Assembly (NCBI GenBank): GCA_910584725.1
Contig: CAJUBE010000001.1
Coordinates: 168,067-232,066 of the forward strand
Direction of reading: 5' to 3'
Length of the DNA: 64,000 bases
Origin: an uncultured Lachnospiraceae bacterium
Lineage (GTDB): Bacteria > Bacillota > Clostridia > Lachnospirales > Lachnospiraceae
How positions within the stretch are numbered: position 1 is the first letter of the stretch; the number at the start of each line of letters is the position of its first letter. This document shows, piece by piece, positions 25,892 to 34,631 of this stretch. Under the pieces are notes generated by a model, which was not told the origin of the DNA, did no database searches, and saw only the letters and a program-made list of their open reading frames with translations. The position numbers and the translations under genes are program-made.

Positions 25892-27085
25892 TTAGCCACT
25901 GACAGACTCACTCGGCTTCTTCGTTTCTTCCTTCTCCTCAATGACGATAGCCGACTTGATTCTGGTAAGCTGGCCGGACTTGCGTGTCTCCAGCAGCGAC
26001 TGAAGCTGGTTGAATTTGATATCGAAATCGGTGAAGTGCGTCACATCGCCGCCCTTAGAAGCACCATAGCCGTAGTCAGCCATATTCACACAAATCGCGT
26101 GAAGCTTGTGCTTAACGCCATCGGCATCAGTACGAACCTTCCCCTCAAACTGAGTAACCTCATAGATATTGGCAACACCCAACGCCGCAGCCAGCTCGGT
26201 ATCCGTCTCATAGATACGACGGCCGTTACGGTCACGGGCGAGAATCATGGTGTTGTGCATATCGGTGGTAATGAACAAATCAGGCTTGCCGGTACCACGG
26301 AAGTCCTTGCGGGCTTTGCGCAGAGCTGTAACCATAGCTTCCGCATAAATAAAGCTTTCACCGAAATACTGCTCAGTATTGGCGCCCTGAAGTTCCTTGG
26401 CCATGGCAGCAAAGTCCACATCCTTATGGATGGTGTACAGCTCATCATCAGTCCAGATAGGACGAATCTTGTCCGGGAAGATCTTCTCAGGATCACTCTC
26501 AAGCCGATCGTCGCCCAGCATGGTAGCAACTGCCAGAGTTTCCTTCAAAGAAATCTGGTCGATGCTGTACTGGAACTGAACATAATCGAAATCCTCAATG
26601 TCCACTACATCATCACGATGCAGCTCAGAAGTGACATACACAGTCTGAGGATCGGTGGTACGCCTTACCAGAGAATAGTTACCGGTAATCTTCTTCTCTT
26701 TTCCTTTCTGATAACCCTTAGCAGCCAGCGCATCGATGTTCCGAATATCTACATGAGAAGTACGAACCCGACCGTGAGGGATTTTCTGAGTCTTGGCCAT
26801 AATAGCGTCAACCCATCCCATATCGTTGGTAATGAGCTCAGGAGTACGGCTGGGATGAGCCTCAACATACTCCGGGAACATGGTAGTGATGTTTCCGTTG
26901 CCAGTCTGAACAAAGCCGCTGATGTCGGCGTGCTGAAGTCCGTGCTCCTCACTGTAGATTTTCATAGCAAGCTTCAGAGAACCAACGTTGCTGGATTTGG
27001 CAAGCTTCAGAATTTCACTCTGAGCCGCATGAGAAAGAACATTGTCCTGAGTCTCACCCTTGTTGTCAAACACATTATGTTTCAT
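25892..27085 (-). CDS. Major capsid protein from an internal in-frame start
   Basis: ATG at 27085 (MKHNVFDNKGETQDNVLSHA) is preceded by AAAGGAGG at 10 nt and lies exactly at the linker/capsid boundary of the 627-residue fusion. The product would be 397 residues, a normal HK97-type capsid size. Most capsid subunits may come from this start and a minority from the full fusion, giving the protease-rich copies needed inside the prohead. The start is inferred from sequence only. Confidence 0.65.
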   Translation of the reverse strand: MKHNVFDNKGETQDNVLSHAAQSEILKLAKSSNVGSLKLAMKIYSEEHGLQHADISGFVQTGNGNITTMFPEYVEAHPSRTPELITNDMGWVDAIMAKTQKIPHGRVRTSHVDIRNIDALAAKGYQKGKEKKITGNYSLVRRTTDPQTVYVTSELHRDDVVDIEDFDYVQFQYSIDQISLKETLAVATMLGDDRLESDPEKIFPDKIRPIWTDDELYTIHKDVDFAAMAKELQGANTEQYFGESFIYAEAMVTALRKARKDFRGTGKPDLFITTDMHNTMILARDRNGRRIYETDTELAAALGVANIYEVTQFEGKVRTDADGVKHKLHAICVNMADYGYGASKGGDVTHFTDFDIKFNQLQSLLETRKSGQLTRIKSAIVIEEKEETKKPSESVSG

Positions 27086-27775
27086 ATCTTCGTTTCCTCC
27101 TTTAGAATTGTCATTGTTATCTTCCGGCTCCCCATTTTCGCCGAGAGCCATACCGACCATCGCCAGAACCACATTCTGCTCTTTTTCATCGAGTTTCTTA
27201 CAAATCCGGTCAAAGACTTCGCCAACAGTCTCGTCTTCCGACGGCTTATCGTCCGGTTTCTTATCTTTAGATTCACCTTTATCATCCGGCTTCTTGTCTT
27301 TGGGGTCGGTCTCATCATCCGAATGATAGAGCATGATGTTCTCATTGTAGTTAATGATCAACTCGTCCTCAACGGCAACCCCATGATTCATAACCGTATC
27401 AATGTAGGCTCCGGGATTTGCGCCGGCCAGAACAAGACTTACCTCACGGATGATACCGTGAACAACGTCCTTCCCCATCTGCTTCAACTGATTTGCTGCA
27501 ATAGACAAAGAAACAACATCTCCGTGCTGAACCAGCTTTTTAGCAGTCTGACCAGATTCGGTATCATTGAATGTACAGTAGGCATAAACGCCATCATCCC
27601 TGTTTTCCAGCAGTGCGTGTCCCAAAACATTATCCTGGGAATTATGCTGGTGGTTCCAAACCAGGCTTACAGTTTCGCCATCCTGCTGTTTAAAAGCATT
27701 CTTACGGATAATTCTTCCGTCGGCGCACTGCAAATCATTTCTTGTGGCCCAGCCACTGAAATCATATTTCGCCAT
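25892..27775 (-). CDS. Prohead protease-major capsid fusion
   Basis: A 627-residue protein. Residues 1-~145 are an HK97-type prohead protease (LVWNHQHNSQDNVLGHALLE with the catalytic His, GDVVSLSIAANQLKQMGKDV with the Ser). Residues ~150-225 form a D/K/E-rich, scaffold-like linker. Residues ~231-627 are the HK97-fold major capsid protein (FGESFIYAEAMVTALRKARK, DLFITTDMHNTMILARDRNG). The protease would cut the linker during head maturation. An internal start with a strong ribosome site exists at the capsid boundary. Confidence 0.85.
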   Translation of the reverse strand: MAKYDFSGWATRNDLQCADGRIIRKNAFKQQDGETVSLVWNHQHNSQDNVLGHALLENRDDGVYAYCTFNDTESGQTAKKLVQHGDVVSLSIAANQLKQMGKDVVHGIIREVSLVLAGANPGAYIDTVMNHGVAVEDELIINYNENIMLYHSDDETDPKDKKPDDKGESKDKKPDDKPSEDETVGEVFDRICKKLDEKEQNVVLAMVGMALGENGEPEDNNDNSKGGNEDMKHNVFDNKGETQDNVLSHAAQSEILKLAKSSNVGSLKLAMKIYSEEHGLQHADISGFVQTGNGNITTMFPEYVEAHPSRTPELITNDMGWVDAIMAKTQKIPHGRVRTSHVDIRNIDALAAKGYQKGKEKKITGNYSLVRRTTDPQTVYVTSELHRDDVVDIEDFDYVQFQYSIDQISLKETLAVATMLGDDRLESDPEKIFPDKIRPIWTDDELYTIHKDVDFAAMAKELQGANTEQYFGESFIYAEAMVTALRKARKDFRGTGKPDLFITTDMHNTMILARDRNGRRIYETDTELAAALGVANIYEVTQFEGKVRTDADGVKHKLHAICVNMADYGYGASKGGDVTHFTDFDIKFNQLQSLLETRKSGQLTRIKSAIVIEEKEETKKPSESVSG

Positions 27776-27790
27776 TTTGAAATTTCCTCC

Positions 27791-28630
27791 TTACTTCTTT
27801 TTCTTTGATGATTTACCTTTACGCTTGGATATCTTCGGCATCTCAGCAGCAATCTTGTCAAATTCCCTTTGATAGATTTCCTCATAAGAAGAATCCAAAG
27901 ACTCTTTTGCTGCTTTGTATGCTTCTCTGGCTGCGGAGATTGCTGACCTCAGCTCATTAGCAACCTGCTTTCGCTCGGCTGAGGCATTTGCAGAATTATC
28001 CGCACGTTCTTCTTTTGTTTGTTCCGACACCCGCTGCTTTTTCATAGTGGCATCAGAGCGAACATCTTCTTTACTGGATTGAGATTCTTCACTTACCTTT
28101 GATTTTGCCGCTTTCGAATCGGAACGCAACTTAGCGATTTTCTCGTTACGCTCAGCTATCCGCTTTGCCCGTTCTGCTTTTGGTAAGCTGTCCGGAATCT
28201 TTTCGGCCATAAGACGTTCTATAGCAGAATTAGTTTTGGACGTTATTCTTTCTTTCGCTGCTGTTGAAGTTTTTTCGATGTCTTCCAAATCAGATTTTTT
28301 ATCTGAATCTATTGACTCTTTTTTACGAGATGCCCTTTTGGTTAAAGCGTCGTTCAACTCCTTCAGGCGTGCAGAAATTTGTTCTCTTGTAGCTGATGCT
28401 CTTTCTCTAAGCGCTGTTATGGTTTGTTTTCGCTTTTCCTGTTCCCCCTCAACCTTAGCTTTCTTCTCAGCTTTTATTTCATTTTTGGTATAGGACCAGA
28501 CTTTCTTTCCCTCATCTGAAAGCTTAGTAGCCGAACGGCGGCCTTTCAGTTCCCGCGTCTTCATATAATACTCATGTGCCTTGACGGGGTCATAGTAAGG
28601 AGAGGCATAATGTTGAAGATTGTTATCCAT
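27791..28630 (-). CDS. Long charged coiled-coil phage protein, scaffold or internal head protein candidate
   Basis: A 279-residue protein. The N-terminus MDNNLQHYASPYYDPVKAHE, ending LKGRRS, is followed by ~200 residues very rich in Lys, Glu, Ser and Ala, predicted as continuous coiled coil, and a Lys tail (KRKGKSSKKKK). Its place between portal and protease/capsid fits a scaffold or DNA-binding internal head protein. The N-terminus may be a variant of the HHGILG motif seen in two neighbours. Confidence 0.6.
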   Translation of the reverse strand: MDNNLQHYASPYYDPVKAHEYYMKTRELKGRRSATKLSDEGKKVWSYTKNEIKAEKKAKVEGEQEKRKQTITALRERASATREQISARLKELNDALTKRASRKKESIDSDKKSDLEDIEKTSTAAKERITSKTNSAIERLMAEKIPDSLPKAERAKRIAERNEKIAKLRSDSKAAKSKVSEESQSSKEDVRSDATMKKQRVSEQTKEERADNSANASAERKQVANELRSAISAAREAYKAAKESLDSSYEEIYQREFDKIAAEMPKISKRKGKSSKKKK

Positions 28631-29983
28631 CTACGAATCATCCTCCTCTTCCTCGTCATCGGAAATATAACCGCCGACTATCTTTTCTATTTCTGCTTCA
28701 AGACTGTCCAGCAATTCATTTACGATACGATCCTGCTCACTCTCACCACTCGAATCCTCTGATGTGGGCATTTCACCAGCCGACGCTTCGCCTTCTGTCT
28801 GGTTAAGATTCTTATTCCGAAGTTCATCCGCTTTCGGGTCTTTCGATGGTTTCCACCCAATCGTCTGCCGCATCTCATTTGAAGTTGCAATCTCGTTGCG
28901 GGTCAGCTTATCAGAAATCTCAGCCAATTCGGTAACAGGAACCAACTTGAACGGATCTCTAAAGAACATGATTGACTGCTTTTGAGAACGTGCAGTTTTT
29001 GTCAGAAACTTTCGCTTCATTTCGTCAACAATAGCAGAAACAATCGGCTCAATTGTCCGGTTATAGTAATTGAGCATCGTCGTTTCATCGGCGGTACCGT
29101 CTAATATACTCTGAGTGATTCCTAACTGGCTGTATAGCATACTCGTTAAGTATTCAATCTGGGTCATTAGATTGTTCCCGACAGAACGATTCAACTGAGT
29201 GATATGCTCGGTACCATCGGTATAAGCAATACCATACTTAGAACCCGACAATTGCTGTTCGATATCTTTACGCCGTTTTTCGGCCTGTTGACGCCTTGCT
29301 TCTGTCTTGATGACGTACGGGAGCTGGATAATTAAATCCAGTTTTCCGGAACTGCTTTGCTCATCGACAACGTCCAAAAGATTCAACTTCCGGATTAACC
29401 GCTGCATTGTGGAATTCGGTTCATTGATAACTGCATACAGCGGATTTTCAATAATCGCAACTGCTTCCTTTGGCATGAGGATGTCTTCTTTTAAACCAGT
29501 ATTCTCGTTGTAAACCTGAACACGAACATGCTTCGGATACCATTCGAGAATTTTTCCGGTCCGCATCTTGTCGATGTCAAATGAACCCGCTACTCCATCT
29601 TCCGGATCATCATCGGTATCGGTAGGCACAATAGCCACGCATCCTTCGTCCAGCATCGACATGACGACATCCTGAATAAAAGAACGCCCGGTCTGATCTA
29701 TATTGGCTTCCAAAGAAAGACAATTGTTCAAACCGGACTTTATAACCTCAAGAAACCGTTCATTATCATCCAAACGGACATGCTGAATGTTAATCGCAGC
29801 CGCATCCAATGCGATACGATTATATACGGAAGTGACAATAGACCTCTCATTTCCTCTGGTAAGACGGGGACGGTCTGGCCGGTAAGAATATCCGGTTCCG
29901 ATATCGCGGTAATAGTTTTGCTGACCGTTACTTCGGAAAGCATTCCAGGCATGTCTAAACCTGGAACCAATCGCTACATCCAT
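28631..29983 (-). CDS. Portal protein
   Basis: A 450-residue protein. NERSIVTSVYNRIALDAAAI, LYSQLGITQSILDGTADETT and IEPIVSAIVDEMKRKFLT match HK97-type phage portals: stem and crown regions, then a variable acidic C-terminus (SDDEEEEDDS). It forms the dodecameric channel through which TerL packages DNA. The start at 29983 follows GGGAGGTGA. Confidence 0.85.
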   Translation of the reverse strand: MDVAIGSRFRHAWNAFRSNGQQNYYRDIGTGYSYRPDRPRLTRGNERSIVTSVYNRIALDAAAINIQHVRLDDNERFLEVIKSGLNNCLSLEANIDQTGRSFIQDVVMSMLDEGCVAIVPTDTDDDPEDGVAGSFDIDKMRTGKILEWYPKHVRVQVYNENTGLKEDILMPKEAVAIIENPLYAVINEPNSTMQRLIRKLNLLDVVDEQSSSGKLDLIIQLPYVIKTEARRQQAEKRRKDIEQQLSGSKYGIAYTDGTEHITQLNRSVGNNLMTQIEYLTSMLYSQLGITQSILDGTADETTMLNYYNRTIEPIVSAIVDEMKRKFLTKTARSQKQSIMFFRDPFKLVPVTELAEISDKLTRNEIATSNEMRQTIGWKPSKDPKADELRNKNLNQTEGEASAGEMPTSEDSSGESEQDRIVNELLDSLEAEIEKIVGGYISDDEEEEDDS

Positions 29984-29998
29984 TTTCTCATCACCTCC

Positions 29999-30451
29999 CT
30001 ACGCCTTATCCAGCACTGTCTTTTTGTAAGCAACCCGCCCAGAAGCCCATACACCATTTCGAAGCTGCGCCATGTTATAACCTTCATCGGCGAGCGCCAT
30101 CATAACGCCGATTTCCCCGCGTTTTGCTACAAACTGGACGACCTTTCCGGACGGAGACCGAATCTTTGAAGCTGACTGGCTCATAAGTTCAGCCATTTTC
30201 TTGTTATAGGCATTGATTGCCGATGAACTCAATTTTCCGGATTTATTTACAGCGCCGGGAGTTCGAAGTATTGCGTTCGCGTATTGGCTCATTTCTTTTG
30301 AAGATTTTCGGCGAGCCTGCTCTGTAATCTTCTCGCTTTTCTTCTTAACCCAATTCGCATCTTTCTTACTGAGATTTCCGAGTTGAGCAGGGGTTCGGCG
30401 AACGCCCCATTTCTGTCCCAAAATCCCATGATGTTCCATCATCTCTGACAA
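29999..30451 (-). CDS. HHGILG-motif phage protein (150 residues)
   Basis: The N-terminus carries HHGILGQKWGVRRTPAQLG (residues 7-25), nearly identical to that of the gene at 32237. The rest is basic and helical (KKKSEKITEQARRKSSKEMS), with a C-terminal ARxxGxVMMALADEG-like segment. The likely start is TTG at 30451, 9 nt after GGAGG. It lies between TerL and portal. Function unknown; the motif may target proteins to the capsid. Confidence 0.6.
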   Translation of the reverse strand: MSEMMEHHGILGQKWGVRRTPAQLGNLSKKDANWVKKKSEKITEQARRKSSKEMSQYANAILRTPGAVNKSGKLSSSAINAYNKKMAELMSQSASKIRSPSGKVVQFVAKRGEIGVMMALADEGYNMAQLRNGVWASGRVAYKKTVLDKA

Positions 30452-30466
30452 ACGCGCTCACCTCCT

Positions 30467-32212
30467 TTACTCAAACGCATCTCTGTTCAGTTTGTAAGCA
30501 ATGTAGGCATCCATCATAGCTGCCACGGCATCAATCTTTTGGTCGCCACGCTTTTTGTAAAGCTTTCGGTTCCCATTGGTGTCTGTGATAGTAATGCAGT
30601 TGCCCATACAGAAAGACATTAGTTCTTCGTCAAATAAAAGCATCCGCTCCTCTGAAAGTTTCTTTAACTCTCCCAAAGGAACGGATTCTGTTTTTGCCCC
30701 CTGTATTACCTTTTCGATACCAAATGGTCCGTTTTCAGATGCCCATCTTTCAACAAACTCTTTAGCATTATAAGGGTCATACCCGAAGCAACGAACATCG
30801 TAGCCTCGTTCAGCCACATGATTATCCAGATCTTCATATACCTGCATCATATCCAAAACAGTGCCTTCCATGACAATCAGGCTGCCTTCCAATATGAACT
30901 GCTCATACTTGCTGCGCATTGCAGAAGGAAGTTTCCGAAATGTCAGGTCCGAAATATACGCTCTGGTTTTGATTCCGAATGTCCCATTTGACAAGGGGAA
31001 CATGAAGGTAAAATCACAGAAGTCATCGCCTCTCGATAAATCGCCACCCATAGAACAAGGCATACCAGAAAAATCACGCTTACGATATTTCAAAGTTTCC
31101 TCATAAGTAAAGTAATAGGTATAACCTTCCATTGGTAGCCCGAACCGCTTCGCCAAAATATCATTCCTGGCGGCTGGGGCGTTCTCGGCTCTTTCCACAT
31201 CTCGCTGATATACTTCAAACGTAACGGTTTTTCCAAGGTTAGGGTTAGCTTTCAGCCATTTGTTAGGCTCTGAAATCTCATCAATGGAATCGAGCTTATA
31301 CCACCAAATGGACGTGTTAATTGCCGGGTATTCGCCCTTTAGGATTTTCATCAATTCCATTTTGATTGTATCGCCGCTCCCGTTCCGGACGGTTCCTTCG
31401 GAACTGGTTGCGATGATGAGATAATCGTCAAGTTTCGAAGCACCCTGCTCGATAGCGCCGACCACATCTTCCCTTACATCACCAGACAGCCATTCATCGA
31501 TTGTCGATACTTTAGTTCTCAAACCTTGAAGTTTATCAATGGACATCGGACGAACCTCTATCAGAGAACCTGTGAAAAAATTTTCAATTCCCTTTTTAGT
31601 CGAGGCGAGCTTCACACGGTTTGCTTTGGCGCCTGTGGTATTCTGCAAAGAACCTTCCGTAAGGAACCGAAACAGCGGACCTTTTGCTCTTGTAATGGCT
31701 GTTTTTATTGGCTGTATTACTTCCTCCGCCTGTTTCATAGTCGGAGCCGTTGTTATCTGGTGAGTGGTAGAAGTATCAATGTTTTCGAAATAGGATTGAA
31801 TACAGGAATCGTACAATGACTTGGCGGCCCCTCGCCCAACAATCAAATACTGTTTGTTAATAAGCCGCTTCTTGATAGTTTTTACTACAAAATGCCCGCC
31901 TGGACCATTTGGGTTTGGTTCCCATACTTCCCGCTCCTCAAAGTAATACCATCCAAATATCTGTTCGCCCCAGAGTTTGAATGTATCGAGCATGACAAGA
32001 TTGCCCCCATCGGTTAAAGTAAGTTCTTCCTCGCAATATGCGATCCAACCCTCAACCGGACGGTCATCGTAATAAATTCCACGGTCTGCGATAAGTTCAT
32101 CGATTCGGTTCATTTCCATCTCGATTTCACGGCAGACGGGTATCTCTCCGCGAATTACGGCATCTCTGAACGCGCCGTAATACTTCGGAACGGCAGTGTT
32201 CGACAATGCCAT
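30467..32212 (-). CDS. terL: Terminase large subunit
   Basis: A 581-residue protein of HK97-like Terminase_1 type. Walker A is VGRGAAKS (125-132) and Walker B is VSTIDEW (235-241). The RNase H-like nuclease has MGGDLSRGDDFCDFTF (D391 region), GYDPYNAKEF and KIDAVAAMMDAYIAY near the end. It pumps and cuts DNA during packaging. The small subunit candidate lies 1.4 kb upstream with a cos-like region beyond it. Confidence 0.95.
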   Translation of the reverse strand: MALSNTAVPKYYGAFRDAVIRGEIPVCREIEMEMNRIDELIADRGIYYDDRPVEGWIAYCEEELTLTDGGNLVMLDTFKLWGEQIFGWYYFEEREVWEPNPNGPGGHFVVKTIKKRLINKQYLIVGRGAAKSLYDSCIQSYFENIDTSTTHQITTAPTMKQAEEVIQPIKTAITRAKGPLFRFLTEGSLQNTTGAKANRVKLASTKKGIENFFTGSLIEVRPMSIDKLQGLRTKVSTIDEWLSGDVREDVVGAIEQGASKLDDYLIIATSSEGTVRNGSGDTIKMELMKILKGEYPAINTSIWWYKLDSIDEISEPNKWLKANPNLGKTVTFEVYQRDVERAENAPAARNDILAKRFGLPMEGYTYYFTYEETLKYRKRDFSGMPCSMGGDLSRGDDFCDFTFMFPLSNGTFGIKTRAYISDLTFRKLPSAMRSKYEQFILEGSLIVMEGTVLDMMQVYEDLDNHVAERGYDVRCFGYDPYNAKEFVERWASENGPFGIEKVIQGAKTESVPLGELKKLSEERMLLFDEELMSFCMGNCITITDTNGNRKLYKKRGDQKIDAVAAMMDAYIAYKLNRDAFE

Positions 32213-32236
32213 AATTTACTCACCTCGTTTCCGCTT

Positions 32237-32611
32237 TTAATCTGATGTCCCCGAAATAATTTTCTTAATCTTATCGTAGTTGTTGTAAATCGTCAGCGCA
32301 GTAGATGTTACAGTGGCAACGGTTGTGCCGGCTTTAATAACATTGTTGAAATACTGCTTACCTTTATTTACATTGCTCGAAGATAATCTGGAATACTGCT
32401 GTTCCATCTGAAGACGATTTAAACGGCTTCTAAGTTCTGCGTCGCTCATGGTCTTAACAGACTTGGAACCGTGAGCTTTCTTATAATCCTCATGGGAATC
32501 ATCCGAAGAGCTCTTTTTTGCTGAACTTTTTCCCTGTCCCAACTGTGCAGGGGTTCGGCGAACGCCCCATTTCATTCCGAGAATGCCATGGTGAGTCAAG
32601 GTATTATCCAT
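32237..32611 (-). CDS. HHGILG-motif phage protein (124 residues)
   Basis: It starts MDNTLTHHGILGMKWGVRRT at 32611, 9 nt after AGGAGG. The same HHGILG-KWGVRRTPAQLG block occurs at 29999-30451. The remainder has a Ser/Lys-rich linker, a helix (DAELRSRLNRLQMEQQYSRL) and a hydrophobic C-terminal segment (TTVATVTSTALTIY) that could be a membrane or oligomerisation helix. Function unknown. Confidence 0.6.
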   Translation of the reverse strand: MDNTLTHHGILGMKWGVRRTPAQLGQGKSSAKKSSSDDSHEDYKKAHGSKSVKTMSDAELRSRLNRLQMEQQYSRLSSSNVNKGKQYFNNVIKAGTTVATVTSTALTIYNNYDKIKKIISGTSD

Positions 32612-32975
32612 TTTGAATTTCCTCCTCTCCACTCGGATCAACCGCAACGAGAATACGCCACTCAAGCTCTTTTATCTGCTGGTTCATACATTCGATAACC
32701 GCAGACGCAAGCGGCGGGTCAAAGAGAAGTTTAACCTTCAAATGCATATAAGATTTTATAAATTCAATTTTAGATTTCTCAGGAACGAAATCCGTCCACA
32801 CAGCATCATCGTCCTCGATGGAAAATCCATCGGAAGGACCGACGCCAAGCTGAGTTAAAATTGAAAACACAGAATTGATATGCATGATGAGGTCAGCATC
32901 ATATACTTGGTATTCTTCTGCGATTCCGAGCAACTTTTTAATCGATGTCAGTATGCTTGGTATGCTCTTTTCCAT
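32604..32975 (-). CDS. gp6-like head-tail connector/adaptor protein
   Basis: A 123-residue helical protein. NSVFSILTQLGVGPSDGF and SYMHLKVKLLFDPPLASAVI match the small adaptor family of Firmicutes phages annotated as gp6-like connectors. Its position upstream of TerL differs from the usual place after the capsid, but this order is common in Clostridia phages. The start at 32975 follows AAGGAGG. Confidence 0.6.
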   Translation of the reverse strand: MEKSIPSILTSIKKLLGIAEEYQVYDADLIMHINSVFSILTQLGVGPSDGFSIEDDDAVWTDFVPEKSKIEFIKSYMHLKVKLLFDPPLASAVIECMNQQIKELEWRILVAVDPSGEEEIQNG

Positions 32976-32994
32976 CGCGGTCCTCCTTATTCAT

Positions 32995-33228
32995 TTAAAC
33001 CGTGATGAACTGTTTCATACAGAAGCCTTCTAACCCAGAGGCTGTAAGAACCTTGTAAAACTCGCTGGCAGGTTCGTCTTCCTCGATCATAACCTCTGTA
33101 TCAACCGGAATAGTGCCAAGTACCTCAGCCTTGTCGTCAGGTTCCTTGCGGACTCTGAGATTTGCGCAATTGCTTACCAGTCCGATTACTGATTCTTTCT
33201 GTGTTGCTATCATTTCTTTAGATTCCAT
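32995..33228 (-). CDS. SH3b-domain small protein
   Basis: A 77-residue protein. Residues ~15-77 form one bacterial SH3 domain (SNCANLRVRKEPDDKAEVLG ... EFYKVLTASGLEGFCMKQFI). There is no signal peptide and no catalytic domain. In phages such single domains may bind wall peptides or act as structural adaptors. The start follows GGAGGAGAA. Confidence 0.7.
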   Translation of the reverse strand: MESKEMIATQKESVIGLVSNCANLRVRKEPDDKAEVLGTIPVDTEVMIEEDEPASEFYKVLTASGLEGFCMKQFITV

Positions 33229-33246
33229 AATTTGTTTTCTCCTCCT

Positions 33247-33660
33247 TTAACGTCTCCATGGACAAGTGTCATTTTTTGTTCGTTCAGTTGGAATATGGGA
33301 AATTAGAGATTTGTCTCCATAGTGAATTGCGTTATGAGTTGAGAGTTTTGTAGATACAACATTATCCGGGTCAAACACACACGGGTTTCGGTTTAGAATA
33401 TCCTCATAGGTTATAGGATTGATATGATGAATAATAATTGAACCAAAAATCTCAAATCCCTCCAAAGCCAAATCACAGCCATTATCCCGGATGATGATTT
33501 TATTTCTGAATCTCAGCCATTCGTCGGAATGGTAGAATTCCTGATTGAGCCATCGCCTAAACCCAAAAGTTTCTTCTGCAACCTTTCCGGAAAGTCTAAG
33601 ATATTGATACCGTTCCTCAAAAGTTGGAATTCGGATTAACTCGCTATACGTCCTCTTCAT
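33247..33660 (-). CDS. HNH endonuclease family protein
   Basis: A 137-residue protein. SDEWLRFRNKIIIRDNGCDL is followed by SIIIHHINPIT (HH of the HNH motif), VFDPDNVVSTKLSTHNAIHY (N and last H). HNH proteins next to terminases support cos cleavage in HK97- and HK022-like phages (established), so this one probably works with TerL. The zinc Cys pairs of some HNH proteins are missing. The start at 33660 follows AGGAGG at 7 nt. Confidence 0.8.
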   Translation of the reverse strand: MKRTYSELIRIPTFEERYQYLRLSGKVAEETFGFRRWLNQEFYHSDEWLRFRNKIIIRDNGCDLALEGFEIFGSIIIHHINPITYEDILNRNPCVFDPDNVVSTKLSTHNAIHYGDKSLISHIPTERTKNDTCPWRR

Positions 33661-33988
33661 CCAAATCCTCCTCGCCACTGTACCGTCGAAACGCTTTCAG
33701 CGCATTTTCATATAATTCCTCTGAACGATGTGCAGATTGCAGTGATTCCACTTTTGCTCTTAACAACTCATTTTCGCGTTCTATTTTCTCCCTCTCCAGA
33801 CGCTCTCTTGTAGACCCCAGTTTTAAATAATGCGTTATAACCTGAGAAGAGGCAGTCCCCTCCATCAACTGTCTCTCAGCAAGATCCACTGCAAGAGAAA
33901 TCATCTGATTTTCCCTTGCTTCGGGTGTCAACGCTGGTCGCATCTTTCTTGAAGAATCAGAAGAGCTTGCAGCCCTGGCTTTTCCCAT
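33644..33988 (-). CDS. Putative terminase small subunit
   Basis: A 114-residue protein. The basic N-terminus is followed by RPALTPEARENQMISLAVDL, a helical region (QVITHYLKLGSTRERLEREK) and a coiled coil. Size, charge, position upstream of HNH and TerL, and the adjacent noncoding region make it the best TerS candidate. No classic HTH is obvious, so the call rests on context. Confidence 0.5.
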   Translation of the reverse strand: MGKARAASSSDSSRKMRPALTPEARENQMISLAVDLAERQLMEGTASSQVITHYLKLGSTRERLEREKIERENELLRAKVESLQSAHRSEELYENALKAFRRYSGEEDLDEEDV

Positions 33989-34044
33989 ACTTGCCGCCTC
34001 CTCTCAATTAGATTATTGCTTGTTTCCTATTCCTTTTAAAATAG

Positions 34045-34176
34045 TTCTCCTACGGTATTTAAAAGAACTCATGAAGCCGGCAAATATACTTTTTTCGCTG
34101 AAAGGAGAAAAAGAGCAAAAGAACCACAGCTATTGCAACACCAGCCCCATGAGCTCGTTTAAATACCGTAGGAGAA
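34045..34176. repeat. 29-bp inverted repeat in the noncoding region upstream of TerS
   Basis: The arms are 34045-34073 and 34148-34176, differing at two positions, with the first 19 bp from each outer end perfect (core TCCTACGGTATTTAAA). They are 74 bp apart. The 371-bp region 33989-34359 has no gene. The symmetry suggests binding by a dimeric packaging or regulatory protein. Confidence 0.8.
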
Positions 34177-34189
34177 TAGAAGGGCAATC

Positions 34190-34270
34190 CTAAAATATAC
34201 CCCCGGAGAATTTTTAAAGACCGCCGCGATGTGGGAGGGGGTGCCTTTTCAGCGACCCTCCCCCTATGTC
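34190..34270. other. Candidate cos/packaging site
   Basis: Just outside the inverted repeat the strand runs CCCCCGGAGAATTTTTAAAG, then ACCGCCGCGATG and two GC-rich blocks that can pair imperfectly (GGGAGGGGG ... CCCTCCCCC). GC-rich, dyad-containing segments beside TerS and HNH genes are where cos sites lie in HK97-type Firmicutes phages (family knowledge). The exact nicking positions cannot be read from sequence. Confidence 0.4.
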
Positions 34271-34359
34271 TTTTATCCGCCAGTCTGATGGGCTATCCAA
34301 GCCCTATTTGTGTCGAAAAGTAATTCTAACACCAGAAACTTACTTTTTTATGTTTTCTT

Positions 34360-34611
34360 TTAAGCAGTTGCAACTTGTTGTGTCACTTTTCGGTAAATGT
34401 TGGTGAAGTCATACTTGATAATCTCGTCAATTGCTCTTTCAATTTCTTGATTGTTTTCTTCATCCGAAAGCTGATCAGAAGTTCGAGCAATTCTTCCCAA
34501 GTAAGCACTGGAATGATACCCTTTTTCCTCATCGAACAGGAACCAAGAAGTGAACTGTTCAAATGGATTGAAAGGATTATCAACTGTTGTTAAAGCGCAT
34601 CGTCTTGCCAT
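34360..34611 (-). CDS. Conserved small phage protein (83 residues)
   Basis: MARRCALTTVDNPFNPFEQF, then YHSSAYLGRIARTSDQLSDE and a helical end. Proteins starting MARRCALTTxDNP recur in Clostridia phages (recalled pattern), usually just before the packaging region. It is acidic and soluble, without known motif. AAGGAG lies about 14 nt upstream. Confidence 0.65.
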   Translation of the reverse strand: MARRCALTTVDNPFNPFEQFTSWFLFDEEKGYHSSAYLGRIARTSDQLSDEENNQEIERAIDEIIKYDFTNIYRKVTQQVATA

Positions 34612-34631
34612 AAATGCTTAGCTCACTCCTT

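Noticed and set aside
26036..27808. 590-codon plus-strand frame opposite the capsid fusion
   Set aside because: It is the antisense of a well-supported capsid gene, and has no start signal.
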